Shown: positions 1 to 14,300, counted from the first letter of the stretch. The stretch: 64,000 nt of DNA from Piromyces finnis (GCA_002104945.1 MCFH01000006.1:238501-302500); one strand, 5' to 3'. A program made the numbers and translations. Notes: a model not told the origin generated them from the letters alone.

Positions 1-901
1 TAATATTTTATTTATTTTTATTTTTATAATATTTTTTTTTTTTTTAATATTAATTATATAACATTGTATTTAATATATATATATAAGCTATTTCGAACTT
101 TAAAAGTTTGGGATATATATATTATTTAAATAATAAATAAATAAATAAATAATAAATAAATAAATAAATAAATAATAAAATAAATAAATATATATTATTA
201 ATATTTATAATAAAATAGTAATTGAAAATAAATATATATCATTTGGATTATATATATAATTAAATTGGATTTAACTATTTTTTCTCTTTTACTTTTTTGA
301 CCTTTCAAAAAATTACTTAATTTTATTTTTTTTAAAAAATCGGGAAACAAAAAAGTATATAAAGTATAAATTAACAAGAGAAATCCAAATAACTAAAATA
401 TATATGTATTCATATATCATAATTTATAATAATAGATGTAATTAAATAATACTCTAAAAAAAATTAAAGAAATAATACCTTTATAAAAACATTTATACAC
501 CTTTTATATTTTTGTTAATTGAATTAATATTATATATAAGTTTAATTTTACTTCTTTTTTTTTTTTTTTCATTTTGTGTTTTATTCTCCTAATCATTTAT
601 TTCTATTTATGAAGGTACATTTTTTTATATATTTTCCGTAAGATTTTACCATTTATTATAAATTAAAATTTAAACATTAATAATATATGAATAAAATATT
701 TTTTAAAAATCATAATAAATAAAAGAAATTTTTGAAGTTTTAAAAGTATTAAATATATGTTAACATTTATATTTAATATTAATATTAATATATATATCCA
801 AAAGAAAAAATAAGAAAATATTATAATAATAAATTAGTAATAAAAAAATATTAGAGGAAATATAAATACATAAATAAAAGGTATTAAATAAAATATAAGT
901 A
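1..901. other. AT-rich leader, no gene seen
   Basis: Nearly pure A/T sequence with short AATA/TAAA runs around 130-190 and poly-T tracts. No open frame of coding-like composition is visible. It runs up to the ATG of the haspin-like gene and probably contains its promoter, but no specific element can be named. Confidence 0.5.
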
Positions 902-3900
902 ATGGCTACAGTTAAAAGCTTAAGATTTAAGGAACCCGAAGTAGATGATTATGTTATATATAAATATACAGAGTCTGAAAGTACAGATGATAATGATAAT
1001 AGTAATGAAAATAGCTTAGAGGAAATTAAAGAAGAGGAAGAGGATGGTGGTGAAGAAGGAAATCTAATTTCTGAAAATGAAATTAGAAATTCAATTGAAT
1101 TATTGAGTCATGATAAACGTCAGGATGAAAATGATAGTGATAATAAAAAGAGTATTAATGATGATGCCAACAGTAATAATGTTAATAACGAGAATGATAA
1201 TACCATTAATGATAAAAATGAAAATAACAACAACAATGACGACAACAACAACAATAATAATGTAAATGTTAATAAAAGCAATAGTGAAATAAATAAATCC
1301 TATGAATCAATGGGAAGTAGTTTTGTAATTTACAAGGAGGGTGATGATAATATTATTGAAGGAATCCCCCAAATTGAAATTAAATTAAATATTAGTAGAG
1401 ATAATTTATTAGCAAATAACAATTTAGGACCAAAAAAAACCAGTGCTCAAAATATTGCAAACAATATCGTTAAATATAGCAATACTTCTCTTAATTCAAT
1501 TGGATCAAATATTAAAAAAGAATCAAGTAAAAATTGTTCATCAAACAGTCAAGAAAAGTTAAATAAAAATGAAAATACAAAAATAACATCAACACCAAAT
1601 GAAAAGAATTTACAAAATAAATGTAATATTAGTATGCATTCTATACATTCCAAGCATGGAAGTCAAAATAGTCTATTAAATCATGCTCCAGGACAAGAAC
1701 GTAATACAAAAGAAAAACCTAAAATCATTGCTAATAGAAGTAAGGAAAGATCAATAGAATCTCAAAAGAAATTACAAGAAAGAAAATTAATGAGAATGAA
1801 ATTAAGAACTGCTTTAAATGAAAAAAGGAACTCAAAAGTTCAAGGAGAGGTTTCAATTAATATTACTAATTTAGAAAATAGTGAAAATAAGGATAATAAT
1901 GATGGTGAAGAACAAAGTAAAGTAAAATTAGCTGAAAGAGAAAAACCACTAACAAAAAATACATCATCAACAAATGCTGGTAATACAAATGAAAATATAG
2001 AATCAAATATAAACTCTGATCCATATACACCAAGGAAAAATACTAAAAGTTCCGAGATTATACCAAAAAAAGATGAAGATATTAATCAAATATTAAAAGA
2101 AGTTAATATGATATTATTATAAATAGATAATTATAAATATATATATATATATAAAAACTAATCATGGAATCAAAATAATAATAATAATTTATAATATAAA
2201 TAAAATATATAAAATATATAATTATTTATTATTTTTAAAAAAAAAGATAGGAGAAACTCACTTTTTAATTGATGATAGAGGAATAACTTTAGATAAAATA
2301 CTAGAAATTTTAGATCAAACCGAGGTGTCTACAATTAACGGAACTATTGGAGACGAGTATGAATTATTAATTAAATAAATATATATGTATATTTATATTA
2401 GGATAACCATTCAAAAAGATTGTAAACATTAAGGGTATTAATAATAATTTTTATATATTTTGTGTACTTTAGAAATCTGGATAATGCAACTCATATGAAA
2501 AATTATGAGCATGGTGCTATATTTAGATTACCTTCAGAAAATAATCATATATTAAAAATTATTCCTTTTGATACAGAAAGAGATGATTTAGATATAGATT
2601 ATAATACCGATAATAATCAAGTTTCATTAAAAACAGTTTTCCAAGAAGTCGTTGCAACAACAATTTTATCATCATTACATGCTTCTGGAGATGTATCATT
2701 AAATAATTTAAATGAAGATGAAAATAAAAATCAAGTTTCATTAGCAATTGAAGATGATCAAATATGTAATGAGAAAAAAATTTTAGCTTTTCCAAAACCT
2801 TCTGGGTAAATTAAACGTTATAATTATATAATTATATATGTATATATATTTTAGTTTATTAACAGTATTCTTTGAAAAAAATTTTTTTTATTTCAAAAAG
2901 AATTTTTATTTGTAAAGGTTCAACTAATCAAGCATTTAATTACGAATTTCAAAACTATCAATTAGGTATTATTAATAATAAATATATACAAAATTAAACT
3001 TTATATAAAAAAATATTATTCCTTTTTTTTTTTTTCATTCTTTAAAAATATATATATTTATATATTATCTGTATTATTATTTATTTATAATTAAATTAAT
3101 TTAGATGGATTTAATCAAGATCAATACTATTTAGTAGTTTTATATAATAGCACAGGTGAAATTATAAATTCAGTTAATAATACATATAGATCATTAGATC
3201 AAGTTAAATCTATTTTATGGCAAATTTGTTATTCCTTAGCTATTGCTGAAGAATCCTTAGGATTTGAACATAGAGAATTATATCCTGAATGTATATTAGT
3301 TGAGGAAGTTCCTAGAGAGGAGTTAACTTATCCAATAAATGATAGAGAAATAGTAAAAGATAATTTCGGTGTAAAAGCATCAATATTAGATTTCTCAAGA
3401 TCACGTCTTGAATATAGTATTAATCACATAATATATATAAATAAAAAGATATATTATTAGAATAAACTATTAATAGACTTGTTAAAATGACATTTTTTTA
3501 CAAATAGAGGGAAAAGTTTACTACTCTGATTTAACTAGTGTTATATATGATGATCCAGAAAGTTTGTTTTTTTTTTTTTTTTTTTTTTTTAATGAAAAAA
3601 TATATATCATAAATGAAATTATAATATTAATATTAATTTCTTGAAAATAAATATATGCATGTTAATTCATATTAATATAGAAAAAAAAAGTTTAGAAGAT
3701 ATAAAAGCTGTACTAGATTCAACATGGTATCAATCAGCTTCCATTGTTAACAGAGCCTCATTTGCTGATTTAATTCAATCATTTTCATGGATGATAGAAT
3801 GTGATAAAGGAATGATTAATTGGCTCTATAATAATATGTTAGAATTTGCTGTAAGAGTTGAATATAATGTTAGATCAATGAAAGATGCTCTCAATGATCC

Positions 3901-4000
3901 ATTCTGGGATCTCACTGCAAAGAATTGGGAGATGCGTGAAATGAAAAAATTATCAATGGATTATAATGCAGATAGTGAACAAGAATGTATTATTTTATAA
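902..4000 (+). CDS. Haspin-family protein kinase homologue, probably a pseudokinase
   Basis: Seven exons keep one frame: 902-2101, 2247-2356, 2473-2805, 2901-2965, 3105-3416, 3508-3561 and 3681-4000, about 797 residues. The last junction could instead be 3565/3691 (795 residues). Residues 1-400 are acidic, Asn/Ser-rich and look disordered. The kinase part shows haspin-specific blocks: ILEILDQTEV, then HILKIIPF with the ATP-binding lysine (about K465), FQEVVATTILSSL, SLAIAEESLGFEHRE, and ILDFSRSRLE followed by KGKVYYSDLT, the counterpart of the haspin DYT-SRLE segment. Haspins normally phosphorylate histone H3 Thr3 at centromeres. Here HRDLHWGN is replaced by HRELYPEC, so both the catalytic Asp (position 627 is Glu) and the metal-binding Asn are gone. 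The C-lobe is hard to align. A scaffold role is more likely than catalysis, which is my inference. It could be a second, diverged copy beside an active haspin elsewhere in the genome. Confidence 0.75.
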
Positions 4001-4639
4001 GTACCATTAAAGAGATCCGAGATAATAAATTTATATATTTTTTGATAGATAAAAATCTTAATGTATATATGTTTATTATTTATTTATATTATAATTTTAT
4101 TATTTATATTTAAAAAATATTATTCCATCTGTTAAATAAATAGATATCAATATTTTAAATATTTTTGGCTATTTTTTTTTTAAAAAAAAAAAAAAAATAT
4201 TAAGCACATATGAATGTATTCAAATTTTACTTTTTTTTACACAATTACATTTCATTTATTTTAACTTTTTTCCTTTATATTTTATTTAAATTTAATATGA
4301 AATTATAGAAATTCATAAAGTTTTATAAAACTATTTTAAAGTATATTAAGATAAGAAACAAATACATTCTATATATTTTTTTTTTTTCTTCGTTAAAATA
4401 ATTAATAATAAATAAATATAATTAATTTTGTTAATTGAATTCTTCAATAATTTTTGAGATTTAATTAATTTTTAATTAAATTTAAATTATATATAAATTT
4501 CAATTAAAAGTTTTTTTTTTTTTATCATTTTAGTATTGATATAGAATTTTAGTAAATTTTAAAAAAAATAAAATTTAAATAATTTTATTATATCGAACTA
4601 GTTTTTAATAATAATTCTATTATAAATTGAAATTTCAAA
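4001..4639. other. Intergenic spacer, no gene seen
   Basis: About 640 bases of A/T-rich DNA with several T-tracts lie between two genes on the same strand. It should hold the 3' end signals of the kinase-like gene and the promoter of the WD40 gene. No coding frame or structured RNA was recognised. Confidence 0.5.
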
Positions 4640-5190
4640 ATGGAAGCAAATATATCGAATAAAGGTAGTGATTTCTTTGAATCCGATGCTGATATTGCTA
4701 AAAGACTTGCAAAAGATAAAAAAAGTAAAGAAGTAGAAAAGCTTGGTGAACCAATTCAAATAACTTCAAAAGTTTTAGGTTTGAAATTAGTTCAAGCTGA
4801 AAATCCAAAATATGCCTATATTGCTGAATCTGGTTTTATTATTAGAAAAGTCAACTTGGAAGTAATATATCTAGTTTAGAATATGTATAATAGTTGAAAT
4901 AGAAATGTTTTATTTATTCTTTTTTTTTTTTTTTAATAATAAATGAATCATAAATTTAATGTGGTTAGACTGGTAAATTTGTTAAAACATTTAAAGGTCA
5001 TAATGGTCCAGTTACTTGTATTGATATTATATATAATTCAAAGGGAGAAGATGAATTTATTTTAACAGGTTCTTGGGATAAAACAATTAAAAAATGGGAT
5101 GTCAATGTTAGTAGCTACATTTATATTATTATATAATACATGAAATATAAATAAAAATAATATAATTATTATTAAATAATTTTTATCTAA

Positions 5191-5254
<64 letters not shown>

Positions 5255-6588
5255 ATTATTTGAATATTAATAATAAATTTTAAATTTTAAATAAATAAAT
5301 TAATAAATTTCACCATTTATTTTATTAATAAGACTAAAGAAGTTGTAAAGGAATATACCAATCATAGTGATTTTATTAAATGTATTGCATATGAACCAAT
5401 TAATCGTACATTTATTTCAGGTTCCTCAGATAAAACTATTCGCCATATTGATGTTGAAACAGGAAATCAAATTAAATATTTAACTGAACATACTCGTGCC
5501 ATTGAAGACATTTGCTTTGAAGATTATACCTACACTTCATTTTATAGTTGCTCATCAGATTCAACAATTAGAAAATGGAATCTTCAAACTGGTGAATGTT
5601 TATATACTTTTACTGGTCACTTAACTTCTGTCTATAAAATTTTATGTGATGTTGAAGAAAATAATTTATGGTCAGGTAAAAAATGATAGTCCTATTATAT
5701 ATATATATAAATTTAATTCGACGATTATCTAATAATTGATATATATAAAATTTTAGTTTCTGCTGATAAGACTGTAAGAAGATGGGATCTTGATGTAAGT
5801 TTAAGTGTTTTTTTTTTGTTTTTTTTTTTTTTTCTTCTATTATATTATAATAAATTTATATAATTTATCAAAATAATAATAACTTTTTTTTTTTTTTGTT
5901 ATAAAATAAAATATTAGACATTGAAAAATGATTTAACTATTGATCAAGAAGATTTTGTTAAAACATGTATAAAGGTTGGAGGAAACATTATTACTGGTAG
6001 TCGTGATAATAAAATTAGAGTGTATGATATATCTGTAAGTATTTTTTAACGATTATATCTAATTTCTATACTTTTAAATTAAAAACAATATTGAAACTAA
6101 TTTTATGTATATTACATTGATAAATAATTTTTTTCTTGGATATAGTCAGGAAAATTAATTAAAGTTGTTGATTATCATTTTGATGAAGTTTCAAGTTTAT
6201 TCAATATTAAATCTATTGTTTTCTCCGGTTCACTAGATTGTACTCTTAAAAGATTTGATTTATTAGGTAATAGAAAGATAAATTTATTTTTCTATGTTTT
6301 AAATATTATAATTAAAAAAAAAAAAGAGAGAGAGAGAGAAAAAAGAAAAAAAAAATAATTATTAATCCTTTCTATTTTTTTTTTTTTTATTACAAACATA
6401 TATATATAAAATATTTTTTTTTAAAAAAAGATAATACTTCTTCTTACATAACTGAAATAAAAGCACCAGTTAACCAACCAAAAACTATACCAAAGAAGAA
6501 AAAAGAATCAAAACCAGAACCAACTGGTGATGATTTATTAACAGCTGAAGAACTTGCTGAATTAGAAGAATTAATGGGTGATGATTAA
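4640..6588 (+). CDS. WD40-repeat propeller protein
   Basis: Seven exons (4640-4861, 4969-5106, 5333-5675, 5757-5794, 5918-6034, 6146-6266, 6431-6588) give a 378-residue protein with consistent phases. After a charged N-terminus of about 40 residues the chain consists of WD40 blades. Repeat signatures are GHNGPVTCI followed by TGSWDKTIKKWDV, SGSSDKTIRHIDV, SSDSTIRKWNL with TGHLTSVYKI, SADKTVRRWDLD, and TGSRDNKIRVYDIS. A short Lys-rich linker leads into an acidic tail ending LAELEELMGDD. The protein is just long enough for a single seven-bladed propeller, which would be a protein-interaction platform. I do not recognise the orthologue group, so no pathway is assigned. Intron 2 holds a TTA microsatellite (about 5200-5248) and intron 6 a GA run. 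Confidence 0.85.
5200..5248. repeat. TTA microsatellite in WD40 gene intron 2
   Basis: A run of about 16 TTA triplets lies within the second intron of the WD40 gene. Similar triplet runs recur in introns of other genes in the window. Confidence 0.9.
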
Positions 6589-7454
6589 TTATTTCATGAT
6601 TTCATCCCTACGTTCTTTACATTATATCGCTAATAATTCTATTAAAAATAATAGAATTAAAATTAAAAAGTAAACGAAGATAAAAAATATAAATAAAATG
6701 AAATATCATTTAATTCAAAAAAAAAAAAAAAAAAAAAAAATTTCAAAGAAAGTCAATATAATATTTCATTATCAATAAATAAAATATCTATGAAATTAAG
6801 AAAAAAAAATTACAAATAAAAAATTATACATTATAATAAAGTTAATAACCTTTCATTATGTGTAAATTCTTCTTTTCATGTCTGTTAACTTTTAATAATT
6901 TTTTTATTAATATTAAAATAAATGAATTAAAAAAAAGAAAGTTTCTGTTTCAGTGTAATGATAATAATGAAAAGTTAAAAGCTTAAAAAAAAAAATTCTT
7001 TAATTATATAGAAGATAATTATAATGAAGCAGTTATTATTAAAAGCTATAAAAAGAAAATATTTCATCAAATAAAACAATGGAACAGGTATAGGATAAGA
7101 ATCAGTAACGTATAGTGTAAAGAAAAAAAGAATATAGTAAAAAGGAAACTTTTTTTTTTCTTAGTAAAAACAAGCTATTAAAGATAGAGAAATGTATTTG
7201 TAGGAGAGAAAATTGTGATTTAATAATTTATATTCATCTTTAAAAAAAAAAAAAAAAAATGAAATATCATTTAATGAATATTTGTAAATTAGATAAAAAG
7301 GGAAAATAAAAATAAATATATAAATATATATTTATATATATATTTATAAAATCTATCATGAATATATCAACAATATTGAAAAAAAAAAAAAAAATTTTTT
7401 TTTATCATTACTCATAATAATGAGTATTGTTTTAATTTTTATTAAGAATAAAAT
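6589..7454. other. Convergent intergenic spacer, no gene seen
   Basis: This spacer lies between the 3' ends of the WD40 gene (+) and the LRR membrane protein gene (-). It contains A-tracts near 6720 and 7240 and a slightly purine-rich stretch at 6930-7220. No frame of coding composition was found. It should contain both polyadenylation regions. Confidence 0.5.
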
Positions 7455-10400
7455 TTATGTATTACTCGATACACTTTTAACATATTCCTTTATCGAGTAA
7501 TATTTTTCAGGTGACAACGGTATCTGATTATCAATATTATTATCCATATCTTTATCATCATCATTAATATTTAATATTTCATAGTCTTCTTCTTCCTCAG
7601 GACTTATAGGAGAATAAAATTGAGCATCATAATCATAAAAAATTTGACTATTTTCTCTATATTTATCATCAATAAATTTTTTGCTTCTTTTTATTTCAAA
7701 AATATCACTACATTTGAATTGATCATATCCTTTGTTTATCCTTGATCGTTTTAAGGTAGAATAAAATCTTTTTACTGGAGGTAAATCATGCTCATTATCA
7801 TTATATAATGTTGGTCTAGGTATTGGGTTAGAATTAGAACGATATAAATCAACATCAAAATTTGGATATAATCTATTATTTTTAACAGAATTAATCGTGC
7901 TAGTATCACCACTATTATAATATTCATTTCTACCATTATATTCACTATTACTTAATTTATTAATAAGGATTGAATTATCAATAGGAATCTTCTTAATATT
8001 TATAGTACTTGGTTTTCTATTAATATTTATTGAAGGCATACGTAGATTTCTTAATTTACGATATTTATTATTATATTGAGATATATTATTGGCGTGTTCA
8101 TAAACACTTGAAGAATTGTTTCTTTTTATTACTGACAAGGTGGATTGAGATGAACAATTAAAAGAATTACTTTCTTGATCATAAAATCTTGGAAGTGTAG
8201 TTTCGCTCAAGTTTTGTTTATAGTAATAGGTATTTTCCGAATCATCATGTCCATTTATGATTGAATTTATTATAACTTCGTTAGATCTTTCTAATGGATG
8301 TAACTGGTAAGCCATTTGTTCATTATTATTTTCATTATTTATATTTTCTTTATCAGTATTTATATAATTTCTTTTAATACTAATTGAATTATTTTCCGAT
8401 TTTTGGTATGATTTTTTTAACAAGCCGGTAAGTCTTTTATTATTAATATTATTCATATTCAAATGACTTTTTCTATTTCGATGACAATTAACTCTTGATG
8501 TAAACTTATCGTCGAGGTAATAATGATCAATATCGTTAATGACAGAACCAGAATTATAAGTTCCTCTATCACTACTATTTTCAATTATTTTTTTGTCCAT
8601 ACTTTTTATTCCAAGATAAGAAGTATTATCAGGAATATTCTTATGGTGGTCATGATCATCACTAGAACTTATACTATCTTCAATAGATATCGAATCATCG
8701 GTTGAATCCGTCAACCTTACTTTGACACATTTAATGTTATTTATAATGTCTTTTGGATTTATGTTGTTATCAATTTTTTCTGTACTGATTATTGTATCAT
8801 AAACAGAATTAAATCGTTTTAGTTTTTGATCCATGTCTGTATTACTGTAAACAACATCAGAGGAATAATGTTTCTCTTGGATTAGTTTATTGATTTGATG
8901 ATTAGTTATAGCATCATTTGGAAGGGAAATATGTTCTATTGGAGGATTATGGGTAGCATCTGAGATTTTCAGAGTTTCAGAAGTCATATCTATTCCATTA
9001 ATATATTCTTCTGAAAACGAATTTGATTCTAAAATTGTTTTTCCATCTGATATTAATTGACATTGACTTTCACCCAAGTATTCATTCTCCTTTTGATGAA
9101 AAGAGTATGAATCATGATTTTCCTCACCCGAATATTCTAATGTTTCTTGTTTCTGAAGCAAAGAGCTACCACTTTTAATAATTTTTTTTTCTTTTAATTC
9201 ATTATTATATACGGGTGATGGAATGCTAATTTTATTTACTTCAAAATGACCTGAAGAAATTGAAGATATACTCTGCCTATCATTCTCTTTATAACGAAGA
9301 TTTTCTCCTTTCATATATTCTTTCCTTAGAAAAGATGATTCTGACGATCCATTTTCATTTTCATCATGGTTTGAATCATAAAGTACTGGGGACACAATAG
9401 AACCCTTAACTGACGCAACACTTAATCTTGATAAGTTAGCATCTTCTGGATAGGCTGGATATGATGAATGAACACTATTTACTATATGATCATGACCTTC
9501 TATCATCTCTTTGGTAATATTTTTAATGGAATTTATTGAATTAAATAATTGTTGTTTAAAGGAATGTCCAGGTGATGTTTCATTACTATTTGCTATTGGT
9601 GGTGCTATAGATGTTTTTATTATACTATCATGACGACTGCAAATACTAGTAATATTACTTTTATATCTTTTTCTTGGTGAGTTAATCGGTGTCTGAGTTC
9701 GTATAGATTCCATTCTTGGGTGATAATTTTGTGAATCATTATTAATTGATGATGTTTTTGTACCATTTGTTTGTTTTTTTGGAGGAGGAATTATAAAATT
9801 GGATGTTTTGATTGAACTAGTTTTCTTTTTATTAAAAATATAATAATAAAAGTATATAATATAAAATATGATAATTCCTATAAACATTGTTAATACTATA
9901 CAATCTAAGGAATTGAATTTAGAATTATAATTACTATTATGATCTATTAAGTTTTTTAAAATAACAGATGAATATAAATCTTGATGTTCTAATGAATTTG
10001 GATTAACTATAATAAATTTAATATTTAATAGATATATAAAAAAAGTATTAATATATTTTAATTCTATTGTAATTACTATGCAACCTTTATAAAATTTCAA
10101 ACAATAATAATAATAATAATAATAAAATATATATACATGATGATAAACAACTTTTTACACAAGGGTATGGCCAATAATCAGGTTCGTATCTTGCTTGAAA
10201 TATTTCATTGCAAGGCTTATAACATGTTTCTAACTTTATACTTTCTTTATTTGTAAGAAAGCCTTTAAAGTTATTATATCCAGCAACATTTCTTTTATAC
10301 ATAAAAAGGGTTGTATTTATAATTAATATATAATAATTATAATATATTTATATTATTGAATAGTAATGAAAAATTTTTGATATAGATTATTGGAACTATT

Positions 10401-11350
10401 TTAAAAAATAGAAAGGATACTTACAATTCTTTTAAATTTGTAAACTTTATCAAAAAGTCTAAATTTCCACTCATTGGGTTATTAGATAGATTACTTAAAA
10501 GTACATAGATATAATTAATTTAAAGGAAATATATTATTTATGATTTTTTTTATTATAACTTAAACTTACATTGTGTTAATAACTGAAATTGAGGGATAAT
10601 TTATGGATGTTATATTACATTCAAAATTTTCTATTATATTATTATCTGATAAATTTCTTTTATATATAATTAAAAATAATATATATTAAATATGAGCGTA
10701 TGAAGGAATATTGGTAATATTTTAATATTAGTAGTATTGTTTTACTGTAGTATTGTATATATTCTTTAACTTACAAGATTTTTAAACTGGGTAAATTAAA
10801 TATACTACAAGGAAAATTAATAGAAGTGGTTGATAAACCATCTAAATTACTTTTTTTTTTTTTATTTTAATTTTTTTTATTAAAAAAAAGAAAGGAAGAA
10901 GGAAAGAAAGAAAGAAAGAAAAAAGAGAGAAATTCAATTAAAATACGCCATTTCAAAATTTTAATTGTAAAATATTATAAATTGAAAGAAAAAAAAAAAT
11001 AGAATAATTCCATACACTTTAAGAATATTATTATTTTCATTACAAGATATATATTCTTCAGATATATTACAACAACGACTTGACTTATTGAAGTCTTGAT
11101 ATATTATATGAGATTTAGATATTGATAGTTCTTCTAACACTGTATATAAGATACTACAATCATTATTAGTTAAAAATGTTGTGTCCCTAACTATACTTGC
11201 ATTTGAATTCACATTGGAACTCACGTTTGCTTTATTATTATTATTATTATTGATTATTGAATTTGAATTTCCATTATTTTTTTTTCCATAAGTTTGTATT
11301 AAAAAAAATAAATTGACACCAAGTATTATAATACTGAAATGAATATTCAT
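7455..11350 (-). CDS. Leucine-rich-repeat type I membrane protein with long cytoplasmic tail
   Basis: Six exons read 11350-11016, 10849-10775, 10656-10570, 10493-10425, 10291-10137 and about 10006-7455, for about 1090 residues. The N-terminus is a signal peptide (hydrophobic core SIIILGVNLFFLI). A cysteine-bearing LRR cap follows (DCSILYTVLEEL, then CCNISEEYISC). Successive LRRs then read NLPSLKILNLSDNNI, INLSNNPMSGNLDF and TNLKELNVAGYNNF, with a Cys-rich cap up to residue 240. A single membrane helix lies at about 276-298 (CIVLTMFIGIIIFYIIYFYY), followed by basic residues. The roughly 790-residue tail is Ser/Asn-rich, with many SP sites and no recognised domain, so it is not a receptor kinase. 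A surface adhesion or sensing role is inferred from layout. The start of exon 6 is uncertain: an acceptor near 10078 would also stay in frame and would add about 24 residues. Confidence 0.8.
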
Positions 11351-14300
11351 TATTCTTTCTTAATAGTTTTTTTTTTAAAGGCGCTTTTTTTTATTGCTTA
11401 AAAAATAAATATATATATATATATATAAATGAAAGTGTTTTTTTTTTACTTTAATATTTTATTTTATATAATTATAATTATATATGTTATCGAATATATT
11501 TTAATTTAATTTTATAAAATGGTTGTTATTTTTAAAATTACATGATCTATTGTAGTATTGGGTTTTTAATAATTTCATAATAAAACAAAAATTAATATAT
11601 ATAATAATATATATTAAGTGGTTATAATATTATTTCAAAAATAATAATAATAATAATTATTATAATTAAAAAAAGAAAGAAAGAAAAAATTAGTTTATTA
11701 TAAAATAAAAGGTAAAGTCAAAATAAAATAAAAAAAAAAAAAAAAACAATGCATATATATATTTTTATAGTTTTTTTTTTAATTAATTAATATAAAGTTT
11801 TATAGAATTATTATTTTTTTATTTTTTTTTATTTTATCTTATAATAATTAATGTAGAAAAGTATAATGTGAATAAGTAAAGTTTTTTTTAAACTTTTTAT
11901 TTCACCTACAAAAGATGGTTTTAACAAAAATCACTTTAAACTTTATTTCTATTTATTTTATTTTAATTAAATTTTTTTAAAAAAAAAAAAAAAAAATAAA
12001 AATATAAATAATAAAATTTTTTAATTTATTTTAATTAAAATTTTTTTTATTTTAAAAAGAAATTAAATTTTAATTTATTTTTTTTTTTTTTTTTTGATAG
12101 ATAGAATAAAAATAAGATTAATACTGAAAAATGGTAAATAGGGTATGAAGAAAGAAGGGAAAGAAAATATTTAAAAAAAGAAAAATAGAGAAATAGAACA
12201 TAGATTAATGGTAAAGAAACACAATACAATTGATATAAAAAAAATTAATCTTTATTATGAATTTAGGTAAATATTTTATAATTATAAAATATTTAATTAT
12301 ATTAAAACTTTAATTTAAAACATGATTTTAAATATAATTTTTACTTTTACTAATTATGGTATATATTTTGATGATGGTGTTGATAAATAAAAAAAAAAAA
12401 ATGTATGAGTAATAATAATAAGAGGTAAAAGAGTGTCAAGGCATAATAAAAGAATAAGAATAATAGAAATAATAAGAACTACGAATTACTATTATACTAA
12501 TTAGATAATATATATAATTAATGCATCATTCATAAATTAAGAGTTAAAATATTTATATAATAATATGTTAAACTGCATTATCTTACATATATCTATAAAA
12601 GAGAATTTTATTTTTTTATACATATATATATGAAAATGTACATAAATAAAAAAGGTTTTTATTAATAATTAGTATTATTTTATGATATCCATTCATAAAT
12701 ATTTTTAATATGATTTTCAATTTGGGTTTAAGGCTAGAGCAATATAAACATTTTTAGAAAATTATCGAAAACCATTATATAACATATAATTCAAGTATAT
12801 ATACAATTGGGTTGATTAATTTTTAATCTATCATTTAATATATATGTATATACTTTTGTAAAGATATTTAAATAATAATTAAAAAAGTGAATCATTTCCA
12901 ATGAATTTTACATATTAACTTTTAGAAATAAATTGTATTTAATAAAATCAAAGATGAAATGCAAATCATAATTTTTTTTTTTTTTAAAAAAATCTAATAG
13001 ATTTAATTTTTATTGTCTTAATAACATTAGAATATGAAAAACTTTTCTATAATAAATATAGATTAATAAGGAATGTATTTTTATCTCGTATATCTAAAAC
13101 ATTATCTTTCATTTTTATATTATAAAGTATATTATTATGTAGTTTGTAATGATAATATTATAAAATAAATATAGTAGATAAAAAATATATTTTAATTTAT
13201 TTTATGTACCATCAGAGTTTAATTAAAATAGGATTAAAAGTCATTTATCTTTAAACACTTCATCAAATAGTTTAAAAGTAATAAAAAAAAAATCCTTTTT
13301 TTTTTTTTTTTTTTAATTTTAGATATCAATACTTCATTTATTAGAGATTTCAGTTTACTTATAAAAAGTAAATAATATACTTTAACGTTTAGGTTCATTA
13401 TTATTATTTGATTATATTTAAATTATGATAAAAAATACATATTAAAAAAAGTTTAAATTTTTTATGATTTAAAAAAAATGATATTAGACAATTAAAAAAC
13501 CTTTTAAAATACTATTTAAATAGTAATAAGAATTGGAAAGAAAGAAAGAAAGAAAAAAAAAAAAGAAATGTAGAATAATAAAATAAAATAGATAAATTAT
13601 ATTCTAATAAAGTATGAAAGGTCATCACTACAATTGATTTAACTTTTTAAAAATTTTAAAAAAAATTTTTTTTTTTTTTAAACTAGGAAGAGAATACACT
13701 TTATTTGAAATATTACATTGTATTAGGTGATAATACATATTGATATAATAAATGATAAATAAATTTATACAAATATGCCTATTGATATTTTAATAGAGAT
13801 TAAAAAGAAAAAAAAAAAGAAAAGAGAGAGATGTCCAAGATAGAATAAGAATCAAATTTGATAGGATTCGTTTTACTAACCTATCTTTGAAAAAGGTATT
13901 AGTAAATTATTCCGCAGTAAAAATACTTTGCAAAAAAAAAAAAATTCATTCCCTGGAATTAGTTTATTATTAAAAATTTTGTTGCTGCTTAAAATTCAAA
14001 TTCAAATATAAAATATCCTTTTTTACTGATTTAAATAAAGTTTATTTTTTTTACTCTTCATGATTAATTCATAATCAACACATCATGTATAAAAGAATTG
14101 TAAAAAAAAAAAATTTTTTTATAAATTATGTGCTTTTATTCTTTATTTCTTGTTATTTTTTTCTTTTTCTCTAAAAAAAATATTTAATCTACATTTCTAT
14201 AAAAGGTAGGATACATTAAATATTTCAAACATTTTATTTCATGAAAATGTTTTTTTTTTTCCCTATTTTTCGTTTTTTCTTTATTTTTTCTTTATTTTTT

